A stretch of DNA of 64,000 bases from Allobosea sp. TND4EK4 (GCF_900156025.1 NZ_FTMO01000006.1:1-64000), one strand, 5' to 3'; positions 39,763 to 50,369 are shown, counted from the stretch's first letter. The notes: a model not told the origin generated them from the sequence alone. Numbers and translations: made by a program.

Positions 39763-41093
39763 TACCGTTTGCTGAGCCCCAGCGCCTTGCCGACGCCATT
39801 GCCGCCGTAGAGGCCGAAGGCATTGCCTTGAGCATTGCCCGAGCCGCGAGGATCCGAACCTTCCCCGCCGGAACTTGCGGACACGCCCCCGTAGACGGTC
39901 TGGAGGAGCTGCCCGGCCGACTGGCCTGCCTGCGCCTGCCGGCCTTGGTTCGACTGCTGGCCAGGCGCACCCGTTAGGCCATCGCGTCCGGCCGATTGTG
40001 GCGCGTTCGAAGTCTTGGCCGACCCCGCCTTTGCCGCCGCGTCGGCAGCGACCGCCGAGAGGCTGCGGCCGACAGCCGCCGGCTGACCCGGGAAGCCCTC
40101 TTCCCCACTGCCCTGCGCCGCGGCGCTCGCTGCCGTCGCCGGCGCCGTGCCGCTGTTGCCGGTGCCGCGGCTGTTGTCGCCATTGCCCGGCTGAAGACGC
40201 GCCGCCCAATCCTGACCCCGGCCTCTGCCGGCCTCCTGAGCGCCGCTGCGCGCCATTCCATTGGTCAGCTTGCGGATGTCGAGCTTCACCTCGCCGATCG
40301 GTGCCACGATGCGGGCGCCGCCGCCGGCGGTCCGCTGGACGGCCGGCTGGGTTGCGGCTGCGCTGGCCTGGGTTGTCGGCCGGGTTGCAGGCCCGCTGGC
40401 TCGGATGGCCGGCTGGGTTTGCTGCAGCGGGACCGCATCGGCGCCGGGGCGGAGCCCGCCGGCCGGCACGCTGAGCGGCGCGACACGGGGCGCCTGTGGG
40501 GCGCCGGGCATCACGGAATCGAGCCGGCCCGCGCCGCCCAGGCGCAGGCCGATCGCGGAAGCGGTCGAGGAGCGCGCGAATTGCTGCGGATTGACCAGCG
40601 CGCGCTCGCCGGAGCGGAAATCGGTGACCTGGACCTGGCCGCGCACGACGTCGACCTTCGCCGTCCCGCCCGTGATCGAGACACGGAAGCGCGTGCCCTT
40701 GACGACTGCGGCGAGGAACGGCGTCTCGACCTCGAAATGCTGGACGTTGCGCTTCTCGACATCGAGCAGGATCGAGCCCGCCTGCTGGATCACCGTCGAC
40801 AGGCCGGGTCGGCCGGCCTCAGGCAGGCTGATCGCCGAGTTCGGCGAGAGAAGGATCGTCTCCTGCCCCCTGACCAGCAGGACGCGGCCATTGCGCCCTG
40901 TTCTCACCGAGTCGCCGGGCTTGAGCTGCACCTGCTGGGAGAGCGAGGCCGGCTGCGCGCCGGAGCCGGTCCAGGCCTCTCCCGAAGTCTTCGCCACCGT
41001 CCAGCCATCGGCCTGAGCCATGGCTGGCAAGGCGAGGCCGAACCAGATGACCGCGACCGAAGCCGCAAACCAGCGCGAGAAGCGGCCTGTCAT
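39762..41093 (-). CDS. FecR-domain periplasmic protein
   Basis: This 443-residue exported protein has a signal peptide at residues 1-27 (FAASVAVIWFGLALPAMAQA). The FecR domain covers about 30-170 with VQLKPGDSVRTGRNGRVLLVRGQETILLSP and FEVETPFLAAVVKGTRFRVSI. The remaining 270 residues are Gln/Ala/Gly/Pro-rich and disordered. FecR-CHASE2 gene pairs are known in proteobacteria; the FecR protein probably meets the CHASE2 sensor in the periplasm. The gene is translationally coupled to that sensor. Confidence 0.9.
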   Translation of the reverse strand: MTGRFSRWFAASVAVIWFGLALPAMAQADGWTVAKTSGEAWTGSGAQPASLSQQVQLKPGDSVRTGRNGRVLLVRGQETILLSPNSAISLPEAGRPGLSTVIQQAGSILLDVEKRNVQHFEVETPFLAAVVKGTRFRVSITGGTAKVDVVRGQVQVTDFRSGERALVNPQQFARSSTASAIGLRLGGAGRLDSVMPGAPQAPRVAPLSVPAGGLRPGADAVPLQQTQPAIRASGPATRPTTQASAAATQPAVQRTAGGGARIVAPIGEVKLDIRKLTNGMARSGAQEAGRGRGQDWAARLQPGNGDNSRGTGNSGTAPATAASAAAQGSGEEGFPGQPAAVGRSLSAVAADAAAKAGSAKTSNAPQSAGRDGLTGAPGQQSNQGRQAQAGQSAGQLLQTVYGGVSASSGGEGSDPRGSGNAQGNAFGLYGGNGVGKALGLSKR

Positions 41094-41177
41094 GCGCTCA
41101 ATCCTTGAGACCCGAACGCTCCTGCTGGAGCGAAGCGCAAGACTAAGGCGCAAATCCGTGAAGAGATGCTTAGGGCC

Positions 41178-41412
41178 TATCCTCAACGAACCGGTAAACC
41201 TGTGCCGGAAAACGGGGGGTATCGGCCGCTCGGGGCGGCGTTTTTCCGCCCTCGTCGTCGGCAATAGCTTGAGCCGCGCGTTCTGGCGGGCGTCGTCGAG
41301 AACCAAGGTCGCCTCGTCCACCACGATGGGGCGGGGCTTCTGGATGAGCAGGCGCGCGAAGCCGGTGCGCTGGCGTTCGCCGCCGGACAGGATGCGGTCC
41401 CGATCGCCGCTC
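41178..41412 (-). pseudogene. ABC ATPase C-terminal remnant (SbmA/YddA-like)
   Basis: The minus strand encodes DRILSGGERQRTGFARLLIQKP (ABC signature), IVVDEATLVLDDARQNARL (Walker B and D-loop) and RHRFTG where an H-loop GHRPG would stand. The upstream Walker A half is missing. This pattern fits the ATPase end of SbmA/YddA-type transporters. It is a decayed fragment between fecR and the gamma-glutamyltransferase gene. Confidence 0.7.
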
Positions 41413-41515
41413 GCGGCGGCTGCGACACCGGGAGCGCCGCCATGCGACAGGCGCATCGCGCTCGCGCCGCCATGCCGGCTGGACGGCGACACCCGAGCCG
41501 GGTCAAGTGCCAGGC

Positions 41516-43192
41516 ATGACCATGCTGCCCCCTGCCGCCCGCACCGCCACTTTCCGCTGCGAGAAGAAGCCCGCCAGCGGCTCGCGCGGCATGGCGGTGA
41601 CCAATCACCCCCTGGCGTCCGCCGCCGGCAGCCAGATGCTGCTCGCCGGCGGCAATGCGATCGATGCCGCCGTCGCGGCGCTGTTCGCGCTAACGGTGGT
41701 CGAGCCGATGATGGTCGGCATCCTCGGCGGGGGATTGAGCCATATCCGCCTCGCCGATGGCAGCCACCGCGTCATCGACAACCTCTCGACGGCCCCCGGC
41801 GCCGCGACGCCGGAGATGTATGACTGCCTCTCCGACGAGATCGGCAGGCAGCGCGACACGCGGGACCGGGAGAACGTCGTCGGAGCCAGGGCGGTCGCGG
41901 TGCCCGGCGCGCTGAAGGGCTGGTGCGAGGCGCTGGAGCGCTTCGGCACGCTGCCCCTGGCCGATGTGCTCCAGCCGGCCATCGGCCTCGCGTCGCGCGG
42001 CTTCACCGTCACGCCCTATCTCTCCAACTGCATCACCGACAATGCCGGCGATCTTGCCCGCGATGCCGGCCTTGCCGCGATGCTGCTGCCGGGCGGCTCG
42101 CCCCTGAAGCCCGGCGCGCGGCTGGTCCAGGGTGATTACGCCGAGAGCCTGCGGCTGGTCGCCCAGCAGGGCCCGCAGGCGCTCTATGATGGCCCGCTCG
42201 GCGGCGAATTAGCCGGCTATATGGCTGCGCATGGCGGCCTGATCGACCGCGCCGATCTGGCGCGCTACCGGACCGAGACCCGCGAGCCGATCCGGGGTCA
42301 GTATCGCGGTTTCGAGATCGTCGGCCCGCCGCCGCCATCCTCCTCGGGCGTCCACATCGCCCAGATGCTCAACATCCTGGAAGGCTACGACATCGGCGCG
42401 CTCGGCTTCGGCTCGGCCGACGCGGTGCACCTGCTGGCGGAGGCGCTGAAGATCGCCTTTGCCGACCGGGCGGTCGCGACCGCCGATCCCGCCTTCGTCA
42501 AGGTGCCGGTCGAGAGGCTGATCGACAAGGCCTATGCCGCCGAGCGCCGCGCCCTGATCGAGATGGGCCGCGCCAGGAGCTGGACGGCCGGGCTCTCGGG
42601 CGGCGAATCCGCCGACACGACCCATGTCACCGTCGCGGATGCCGAGGGCAACGTCGTCAGCGCGACGCAGACGATCAATGGCCTGTTCGGCGCCTGCGTG
42701 CAGGTCCCCGGCACGGGCATGATCGCCAACAACTACATGTTCAACTTCGATCCCCATCCCGGCCGCGCCCTCTCGATCGCGCCGGGCAAGCGCGTCTTCA
42801 CCTCGATGGCGCCGATGATGGTGCTGCGCGAGGGCCGGTTGCGCTACGCGCTCGGCCTGCCCGGCGCGTTGCGCATCTTCCCTTCGGCCCTGCAGGCGAT
42901 CGTCAACCTGATCGATCACCGCATGAGCCTGCAGGAGGCGGTCGAGGCGCCGCGGGTCTGGACGGAAGGCGGTGTGCTGGAGCTGGAGGAGGCGTTTCCC
43001 GAGGCGGTGGCTCAGGCGCTCGCCGCGCGCGGCCACCGGACCGTGCGGTCCCCGCGCATCGCCGGCGGCATGAACGCCATCGCCTTCGAGGAGGACGGGA
43101 CGCTGACCGGCGCCGCCTGCTGGCGCGCCGACGGCACGCCGGTCGCGATCTCGGGCGGCCTGGCGCGGGCCGGCGCGCGGTTCAGTATCTGA
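41516..43192 (+). CDS. gamma-glutamyltransferase family protein
   Basis: This 558-residue Ntn-hydrolase proenzyme would self-cleave before the Thr in SADTTHVTVADAEGNVVSATQTI (around residue 363) to give the large and small subunits. The N-terminus has MAVTNHPLASAAGSQMLLAGGNAIDAAVA, typical of the family, and the small subunit has SMAPMMVL. No signal peptide is evident, so cytoplasmic. The substrate could be glutathione-type gamma-glutamyl compounds or a cephalosporin acylase-like substrate. Start ATG 41516 preferred over GTG 41507. Confidence 0.9.
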   Translation: MTMLPPAARTATFRCEKKPASGSRGMAVTNHPLASAAGSQMLLAGGNAIDAAVAALFALTVVEPMMVGILGGGLSHIRLADGSHRVIDNLSTAPGAATPEMYDCLSDEIGRQRDTRDRENVVGARAVAVPGALKGWCEALERFGTLPLADVLQPAIGLASRGFTVTPYLSNCITDNAGDLARDAGLAAMLLPGGSPLKPGARLVQGDYAESLRLVAQQGPQALYDGPLGGELAGYMAAHGGLIDRADLARYRTETREPIRGQYRGFEIVGPPPPSSSGVHIAQMLNILEGYDIGALGFGSADAVHLLAEALKIAFADRAVATADPAFVKVPVERLIDKAYAAERRALIEMGRARSWTAGLSGGESADTTHVTVADAEGNVVSATQTINGLFGACVQVPGTGMIANNYMFNFDPHPGRALSIAPGKRVFTSMAPMMVLREGRLRYALGLPGALRIFPSALQAIVNLIDHRMSLQEAVEAPRVWTEGGVLELEEAFPEAVAQALAARGHRTVRSPRIAGGMNAIAFEEDGTLTGAACWRADGTPVAISGGLARAGARFSI

Positions 43193-43217
43193 GGCTGGAG
43201 TTTCAGGCTCGGAAACA

Positions 43218-43252
43218 CCCCGTCATCCCGGGGCGAGCCCGGAGTGACGGGG
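43218..43252. terminator. palindrome between convergent genes
   Basis: CCCCGTCA (43218-43225) and TGACGGGG (43245-43252) pair around CCCGG..CCGG inner bases, between the GGT gene and livF, which converge. It is both a REP-like sequence and a probable bidirectional terminator. Confidence 0.65.
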
Positions 43253-43265
43253 CATCGGCGCAGCC

Positions 43266-43988
43266 TTAATGCAGCCCGCCCACGCCGAGATAGCGCTCCA
43301 GCACCTCGCCTTGCGCCCGCAATTTCGTGGACGTCCCCGACCAGGCGATCCGCCCGCGCTCGAGGATGATGACGTTCTCGGCGAAGGCGAGCGCGCTTTC
43401 CAGCCGCTGCTCGACGAACAGGATCGTCATCGCGCCGCTGGCTGCGAGCCGGGTGAAGGCCTCCATCAGCATGTCGCAGATCACCGGGGCGAGGCCCTCC
43501 AGCGGCTCGTCGAGCATCAGGATCGAGGGCCGGCCGAGGAGGGTGCGTGCGGTGGCCAGCATCTGCTGCTCGCCACCCGACAATTGCGAGCCGAGATTGC
43601 GGCGGCGCTCGGCCAGGCGCGGAAACAGCGCATAGGCTTCCTCAATGGCGCTGCGCGGCCTCTCCTTCAGGCCGACGAAGAGGTTTTCCTCCACGCTCAG
43701 GCCCTTGAAGATCTCGCGGGTCTGCGGCACGAGCCCGAGCCCCGCCTGCGCCCGTGCCTGCGTGCCGAGCGAGGTTGCATCGCGCCCGCCGATGCGGATA
43801 CTCCCGCCATGGTGCCGGGTCAGCCCCATCAGCGTCGCCAGCAGCGTGGTCTTGCCCATGCCGTTGCGGCCGAGGATGGAGAGCCGCCCGCCGGCCGGCA
43901 CGGACAGCGAGACGTCCTCCAGCACGGTGGTCCGGCCATAGCCGGCGCTCAGCCCCCGGACCTCGAGATCAGCGGCCGGCATGGGCAT
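43266..43988 (-). CDS. branched-chain-type ABC transporter ATPase, LivF-like
   Basis: This 240-residue ATPase has Walker A GRNGMGKTT, Q-loop PQTREIFKGLSVEENL, signature LSGGEQQML and Walker B LMLDEPLEGLAP, which is the LivF form. It is last of five transporter genes and its start overlaps the livG stop by about 20 bases. The likely substrate is an aromatic acid, inferred from pobA at the head of the cluster. Confidence 0.93.
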   Translation of the reverse strand: MPMPAADLEVRGLSAGYGRTTVLEDVSLSVPAGGRLSILGRNGMGKTTLLATLMGLTRHHGGSIRIGGRDATSLGTQARAQAGLGLVPQTREIFKGLSVEENLFVGLKERPRSAIEEAYALFPRLAERRRNLGSQLSGGEQQMLATARTLLGRPSILMLDEPLEGLAPVICDMLMEAFTRLAASGAMTILFVEQRLESALAFAENVIILERGRIAWSGTSTKLRAQGEVLERYLGVGGLH

Positions 43989-44727
43989 AGCTCCCCAGAT
44001 AGGCCTCGCGCACCTTCTCATCCTGGGCGACCTCGCCGGGCAGACCCTGGAAGATCACCTCTCCCGCCGCCAGCACGATGACACGCTTGGCGAAGCGGAA
44101 GACGAGGTCCATGTCGTGCTCGATCATCAGCACGGCGAGTTCGGGCGGCAGCCGCTCCAGCGCCCGCTCGATCAGCGGCGTGTCGGAGGAGGGCACGCCC
44201 GCGGCCGGCTCGTCGAGCAGCAGGACTTTAGGGCGCTGGGCCATGGCGATGGCGATCTCCAGCAGCCGCTGCTGCCCATAGGCGATCTCGGCGACGGGGC
44301 GCCTGGCTACCTCCGTCAGCCCCAGCGTGGCCAGGATGTCGGCCGCTTCGTCGCGAAGCGTCGCGTCGCCGCGGAACCGCGCGAGGATGCGCGTCGCCCG
44401 TCCCGCCCTTTGCAGCAGCGCCAGCAGCATATGCTCTTCCGGCGTCATCTCCGAGAACAGCCGCGTCACCTGGAAGGTCCGCACCAGTCCGCGCCTGACG
44501 CGCCCCACGGCCGAAACCGCGGTCATGTCTTCTCCCCCCAGGCTCACCGCCCCCCGGCTCGGCCGGATGCGGCCGGTGACGAGGTTGACGAAGGTCGTCT
44601 TGCCCGCGCCGTTGGGGCCGATCAGCGCCAGCCGCTCGCCCGCCGCCATCGAAAGGCTGATGTCGTGATTGACCTTGAGCCCGCCGAAGGATTTCGACAG
44701 CCTCTCGACCGAGAACACGGCGCTCAT
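43969..44727 (-). CDS. branched-chain-type ABC transporter ATPase, LivG-like
   Basis: This 252-residue ATPase has Walker A GPNGAGKTT, RTFQVTRLFSEMTPEEHMLLAL and Walker B VLLLDEPAAGVPSSDT. The signature region reads EIAYGQQRLLEIA, the LivG-type variant of LSGGQ. The final YLGSYA motif is also LivG-like. ATG overlaps the livM stop by 4 bases. Confidence 0.93.
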   Translation of the reverse strand: MSAVFSVERLSKSFGGLKVNHDISLSMAAGERLALIGPNGAGKTTFVNLVTGRIRPSRGAVSLGGEDMTAVSAVGRVRRGLVRTFQVTRLFSEMTPEEHMLLALLQRAGRATRILARFRGDATLRDEAADILATLGLTEVARRPVAEIAYGQQRLLEIAIAMAQRPKVLLLDEPAAGVPSSDTPLIERALERLPPELAVLMIEHDMDLVFRFAKRVIVLAAGEVIFQGLPGEVAQDEKVREAYLGSYAHAGR

Positions 44728-45719
44728 GGCCGGCCCTCCCGGCGCAGCAGGCGTGCGAGTTCGTCCAGCGTGCCGGACAGCCCGCGCGGGGCGAAGAGCA
44801 CGATCGCGACCAGGATCGCGCCGACCAACGTCATCCAGTGGAACGGGTTGATCGCCGCGATGACGTGCTCGATCGACATGAACACCACCGTGCCGATCAG
44901 CGCGCCGGTGAGCTGGCCGAGACCGCCGAGGACCAGCATGACGAGCGCATTGGCCGACAATTCGAAGCTGACGCTGTCCAGCCCCACGACCTGCGTCGCG
45001 ATGGCGCCCAGCGCCCCGCCCATGCCGGCGACGGCGCCCGAGATCGCGAACATCCGGATCAGCACGGGAAAGGCGGAGATGCCGAGCGCACTCACCCGCA
45101 GCGGGTCCTCCTTCAGGCCCCGGCAGACCATGCCGAAGGGCGAGCGCACCAGCAGGCGCAGGAGCGCGAAGGTGACGATCAGCAGGCCGAGCCCGAAGAG
45201 ATAGGCCGCCCGGCCCCACAGATCGAACTCGAACAGCCCGAAGAGGGGCGCCGGCAGCATGCCGGAGAGCCCGTCGCTGCCGCCGGTGAGCCAGGCGAGC
45301 TTGTTCGCCGCCTCGTGCAGCAGCTGGACGATGGCGATCGAGAGCACGAGCTGCGGCAGGCCGTGTGCACGGAGCATCACCGCGCCCATCATGAGTCCCG
45401 TGACGGCGCCGGCCGCGGCCCCGATCAGGATCAGCAGGAAAGGCTCGGTCACGCCGTTGAGGCAGGCGATGCCGGCGGCATAGGCGCCCGCACCATAGAG
45501 CGCCGCCTGGCCGAGCGAGGCGATGCCGCAATAGCCGACCACGAGATCGAGCGAGAGCACCAGCAGCGCGACGGAGATCACGCGCGTCAGGAAGGAGAGA
45601 TTGTCGGGAAAGAGCCAGTAGCCGCTGGCGCCGGCGAGCGCGATCAGGGCGATGGAAGCGAGATCCCGCAGGAGCGGCCTCGCCTGGGCGCCGTCCGGTT
45701 TGAGCCCCAGCGCCGTCAT
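44724..45719 (-). CDS. branched-chain-type ABC transporter permease, LivM-like
   Basis: This 331-residue permease has about eight to ten hydrophobic segments and LDLVVGYCGIASLGQAALYGAGAYAAGI, the standard LivM motif, plus GMVCRGLKEDPLRVSALGI. It starts 4 bases inside the livH stop and its own stop overlaps livG, so all permease and ATPase genes are translationally coupled. Confidence 0.93.
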   Translation of the reverse strand: MTALGLKPDGAQARPLLRDLASIALIALAGASGYWLFPDNLSFLTRVISVALLVLSLDLVVGYCGIASLGQAALYGAGAYAAGIACLNGVTEPFLLILIGAAAGAVTGLMMGAVMLRAHGLPQLVLSIAIVQLLHEAANKLAWLTGGSDGLSGMLPAPLFGLFEFDLWGRAAYLFGLGLLIVTFALLRLLVRSPFGMVCRGLKEDPLRVSALGISAFPVLIRMFAISGAVAGMGGALGAIATQVVGLDSVSFELSANALVMLVLGGLGQLTGALIGTVVFMSIEHVIAAINPFHWMTLVGAILVAIVLFAPRGLSGTLDELARLLRREGRP

Positions 45720-46582
45720 GCCTTGGCCCGCCCCATCAGGCCGCGCGGGAACAGGCAGACCACCAGGATCACGGCGAGATAGAAGAAGAAATTGCCGAAT
45801 TCCGGCATCAGGTAGCGTGCGGTGATGTCGATGGAGCCCAGGAGGAGACAGGCCGCCAGCGCCCCCCCGATCGAGCCCGCCCCGCCGACCGAGACCACGA
45901 CCAGAAAGGTCACCATGTAGCGTAGCGCGTAGTAGGGCTCGATCGGCAGGAACTCCGCCCCCGCCACGCCGCCGAAGGCGGCAAGGCCGATGGCAAGCGC
46001 GAAGCTCGCCGCATAGATCAGCTCGGTGCGCACGCCGAGCGCGCGGGCCATGGGAGCGTTCTCGACCGCGGCCCGCAGGCGGATGCCGAACCCCGTGCGC
46101 TCGATCAGGAACCACAGCCCGCCCGCCACCACCAGCCCGCTCGCGATCACGAAGAGCCGGTGGCCGGCGATGCTGCGGAAGCCGAGATCGACCGGCCGCG
46201 CCAGCTCGGCCGGCAGCGGGATCGTCTTCAGCGTCGGCCCGAACACATAGTTGGTGATGCCGATGACGCAGAAGGTGATGCCGATCGTCATCAGCACCTG
46301 CGAAAGCTCGCTGCGATCATAGATACGCCGGAACAGCAGCCGCTCCAGCGGGATGGCGATCAGCACCGTGCCCAAGACCGCGAGCGTGATGGCGAACGCG
46401 TAGCCGAGGGCGAGATCGCGTGCCGCATAGGAGGCGATGTAGCCGCCGATCATGGCGAAGGCGCCATGGGCGAGGTTCACCACCCGCATCAGCCCCATCG
46501 TCAGCGACAGGCCGATGCAGATGATGAACAGCGCCATGCCATAGGCCAGCGCGTCCAGGGCGATGCTCAGCGCGGTCTGCAT
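45716..46582 (-). CDS. branched-chain-type ABC transporter permease, LivH-like
   Basis: This 288-residue permease contains LDALAYGMALFIICIGLSLTMGLMRVVNLAHGAFAMIGGY (N-terminal LivH motif), ENAPMARALGVRTELIYAASFALA and the VSVGGAGSIGGAL loop. ATG 46582 was preferred because relatives begin there; ATG 46618 would add 12 residues. It follows livJ after a 159-bp gap holding a hairpin. Confidence 0.92.
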   Translation of the reverse strand: MQTALSIALDALAYGMALFIICIGLSLTMGLMRVVNLAHGAFAMIGGYIASYAARDLALGYAFAITLAVLGTVLIAIPLERLLFRRIYDRSELSQVLMTIGITFCVIGITNYVFGPTLKTIPLPAELARPVDLGFRSIAGHRLFVIASGLVVAGGLWFLIERTGFGIRLRAAVENAPMARALGVRTELIYAASFALAIGLAAFGGVAGAEFLPIEPYYALRYMVTFLVVVSVGGAGSIGGALAACLLLGSIDITARYLMPEFGNFFFYLAVILVVCLFPRGLMGRAKA

Positions 46583-46678
46583 GGAGGGCCAGAGGAAAGG
46601 CGGGGAGGGGAGCGTCATGCCCGGGCCTGGCCCGGGCATCTCGTGACAAGGAGGTTCCTGAACCGTTCTTGCCTGAGA

Positions 46679-46709
46679 CTCCCGGCTCGCCGCTGCGCGG
46701 CGCCCGGGA
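46679..46709 (-). terminator. hairpin between solute-binding and permease genes
   Basis: TCCCGG..GCCGC pairs with GCGGC..CCCGGGA between livJ and livH. A partial terminator or stabiliser here would let the binding protein be made in excess, as is common in ABC operons. Confidence 0.55.
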
Positions 46710-46741
46710 ATGACGCTGATGACGATCGATCGAGCGCGGGC

Positions 46742-47938
46742 TTACTTTGCCAGCCCCGGATCCTTCTGCCCGGGGAAGCTCTGGATCTCCTTGTTGATCC
46801 AGTTGCCCTTGGCGTCCTTGGCGACCTCGCGCAGATAGATCGTCTGCGTGATGTGGCGGGTCTCCGGATCGATCTTGACCGGCCCGCGCGGGCTTTCCCA
46901 GGCGAGGCCCTTCACCGCCTCGACGGCCTTTTCGGCATCCTGCTTGCCGCCCGTGGCGGCGATCATCTTGGCGATGACGTACATGCCGTCATAGGCGCCG
47001 ACGGCGGGGAAGGTGAGCTGGCCCGGGCCGCCGATGGCCTTTTCGCCGGCCGCCACGAAGGCCCTGTTGACCTCGGAATCGTGGGAGATGGCATAGTGGA
47101 AACCGGTGATCATGCCGGCGGCAGCCTCGCCCAGCGCCGGCAGGTCGGATTCCTGCGTCAGGTCGCCGGTGGCGAAGAGCTTGACGCCGGCCGGCTTCAG
47201 CCCGGTGTCGCTGAACGCCTTGACGAAGCCGAGCGTCGGCGGCCCCGAGGGCAGGAAGGCGAAGACGCCCTGTGCGCCGGCGTCGCGGATACGCTGCATG
47301 ATCGGGCTGAACTCGGTTGTGTTCAAAGGCATCCGGATCGTCTCGACGACCTGCCCGCCGGCCGCCTCGACCGCCTTCTTGAAGGCGCCCTCGGCATCCA
47401 CGCCCGGACCGTAATCGGTCACGGCGGAGACGAATTTGGTGATGCCGCGATCGGCCGCCGCCTTGCCGAGCGGGGTCGTCGTCTGCGCCGTGGTGAAGGA
47501 GGTGCGCACCACGAGCGGCGAGGAGGTCATGATCGCAGAGGTCGCGGCGTTGAAGATGACGAGCGGCACGTTGCCCTGCTTCAGCAGCGGGGTGATCGCC
47601 ATCGCATCCGGCGTGAAATAGACGCCGCCGAGATACTGCACCTTGTCCTTGACGATCAGCTCCTGCGCCAGCGCGCGGGCCTGCTGCGGGTTGGCGGTCG
47701 GCAGGTCGCGATAGACGATCTCGATCTCATGGCCGCCGACCGACTTGCCGTTCTGCGTCAGCCAGGCCTCGACGCCCGCCTGGAAGTTCTTGCCCTGCAG
47801 GGCGAAGGGGCCGGAGAACGGGCCGACGATCCCGAGCTTGATCGTGTCGGCCGCGGCCGCATGGGCGAAGGAGAGCGAACCGGCGAAGGCGAGCGCTCCC
47901 GCTCGCAGGAACGTGCCGAAACGGCGTCTGCTGATCAT
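46742..47938 (-). CDS. branched-chain-type ABC solute-binding protein (Peripla_BP_6)
   Basis: This 398-residue periplasmic protein has an N-terminus MISRRRFGTFLRAGALAFAGSLSFAHAAAA with a twin-arginine-like RRRF and a signal cleavage near residue 31. The mature part opens DTIKLGIVGPFSGPFALQGKNFQAGVEAWL, the hallmark of type I leucine-binding-like proteins. Members of this group carry aromatic acids as well as amino acids. GGAGG lies 8 bases before ATG 47938. Located 118 bp after pobA, it probably binds 4-hydroxybenzoate or a related acid. Confidence 0.93.
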   Translation of the reverse strand: MISRRRFGTFLRAGALAFAGSLSFAHAAAADTIKLGIVGPFSGPFALQGKNFQAGVEAWLTQNGKSVGGHEIEIVYRDLPTANPQQARALAQELIVKDKVQYLGGVYFTPDAMAITPLLKQGNVPLVIFNAATSAIMTSSPLVVRTSFTTAQTTTPLGKAAADRGITKFVSAVTDYGPGVDAEGAFKKAVEAAGGQVVETIRMPLNTTEFSPIMQRIRDAGAQGVFAFLPSGPPTLGFVKAFSDTGLKPAGVKLFATGDLTQESDLPALGEAAAGMITGFHYAISHDSEVNRAFVAAGEKAIGGPGQLTFPAVGAYDGMYVIAKMIAATGGKQDAEKAVEAVKGLAWESPRGPVKIDPETRHITQTIYLREVAKDAKGNWINKEIQSFPGQKDPGLAK

Positions 47939-48055
47939 GATCATGTCCTCCCGACATCGTGGCGTTTCATCATGGGTGCCGGTTGTCTCCGGCATCCCAT
48001 CGTCCTGGATCGGCGTGGTGCCTCAGGTCTCTGTCGTCGGCATGCCTTCTTCGTC

Positions 48056-49354
<1,299 letters not shown>

Positions 49355-50230
49355 ATGCCGGGCAGCGCGGTTCCCGCCTATTGGCTCTATGGTGAGCGCA
49401 TCGGCGGCCGTTTTCCCGACGCGCTCCATATCGAGCCGATCGTGGCACGCAGCGCCCTGCATGGCTGGACGATCCAGCCGCATGTCCATCATCAGCTCGT
49501 GCAGATGTTCCTGGTGACGGGCGGGGGCGGCAGCACGCGCATCGATGGGCAGGATCATGCCCTGGAGCCGGGCTCGGCGCTGCTTCTGCCGCCCTCCACG
49601 ATCCATGAGTTCCGCTTCATCGTCGGCACGGAGGGCTATGTCGCGAGCGTGGCGGAGCCCGCCTTGCGCCGGCTGTTCGACGCCGAGCCGGAGGGGCGCT
49701 CGCTTCTGTCCAAGCCCGCCTTGCTGCCGGCCGCACCGGGCCTGCCCGCCTTCGGGACTCTGCTGGGGCTGATGGACCTCGCCATGGCCGAGTTCACGGC
49801 CAACCGGCCGAACCGCGACTTCGCCCTCGGAGCCTATGCCGACCTGATCGTCACCTGGTTCTCGCGGGAGTTGCGCGGCGCCGGCAGGGCCGGCGAGGCG
49901 GCGCTCGATCCGCGCGCCCGTCTGGTGCGCCGCTTTGTCGAGCGCGTCGAGCAGCGCTTTCTCGCCCACGATCCGCTGACGGGCTACGCGCGCGCCCTTG
50001 GCGTCTCGGTGCCGCATCTCTCGCGCAGTTGCCGGGAACTGCTCGGCCTCTCCGCAGCCCGCGTCATTCAGGACCGCCTGATGATCGAGGCGCGGCGCGA
50101 TCTCGTCTACACCGCAAGCTCGGTCGCGCAGATCTCGTTCCGGCTCGGCTTCTCCGACCCGGCCTATTTCTCGCGCTTCTTCAGCGCCCGCGCCGGATTG
50201 TCGCCGTCCGAGTACCGGGCGAAGGCTTGA
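49355..50230 (+). CDS. AraC-family regulator, probable pobA activator (PobR-like)
   Basis: This 291-residue protein has an N-terminal cupin (about 30-110; HVHHQLVQMFLVTGGGGSTRIDGQDHALEPGSALLLPPSTIHEF). The C-terminal double HTH (about 195-290) has DPLTGYARALGVSVPHLSRSCRELLGLSAARVIQDRLMIEARRDL and SVAQISFRLGFSDPAYFSRFFSARAGLSPSEYR. AraC-type PobR proteins activate pobA in response to 4-hydroxybenzoate in other proteobacteria; the divergent position supports the same role. Confidence 0.88.
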   Translation: MPGSAVPAYWLYGERIGGRFPDALHIEPIVARSALHGWTIQPHVHHQLVQMFLVTGGGGSTRIDGQDHALEPGSALLLPPSTIHEFRFIVGTEGYVASVAEPALRRLFDAEPEGRSLLSKPALLPAAPGLPAFGTLLGLMDLAMAEFTANRPNRDFALGAYADLIVTWFSRELRGAGRAGEAALDPRARLVRRFVERVEQRFLAHDPLTGYARALGVSVPHLSRSCRELLGLSAARVIQDRLMIEARRDLVYTASSVAQISFRLGFSDPAYFSRFFSARAGLSPSEYRAKA

Positions 50231-50252
50231 GGGTCGCGGCGCGGACCCGGGA

Positions 50253-50349
50253 CGTCATTGCGAGCGCAGCGAAGCAATCCAGGGCGACCGGGCCAACCGT
50301 TCAGCCCGGTCCCCTGGATTGCCTCGTCGCTTTGCTCCTCCCAATGACG
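50253..50349. repeat. REP-like palindrome GTCATTGCGAG type
   Basis: CGTCATTGCGAGCG..GAAGCAATCCAGG at the left is mirrored by CCTGGATTGC..CAATGACG at the right with a central CCGGGC..GCCCGG hairpin. This form is common in Bradyrhizobium-Bosea type genomes. It lies between the convergent AraC and pcaB genes. Confidence 0.85.
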
Positions 50350-50369
50350 GCATCCATTCGGTGTGATTG

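Noticed and set aside
36892..39810. 972-codon plus-strand frame opposite the CHASE2-EAL gene
   Set aside because: Antisense shadow; low-complexity Arg/Gly/Asp composition and no recognisable domain.
37009..40209. Longer 1066-residue version of the CHASE2 protein
   Set aside because: The added N-terminal part overlaps the FecR gene in another frame; ATG 39762 coupled to the FecR stop is the better start.
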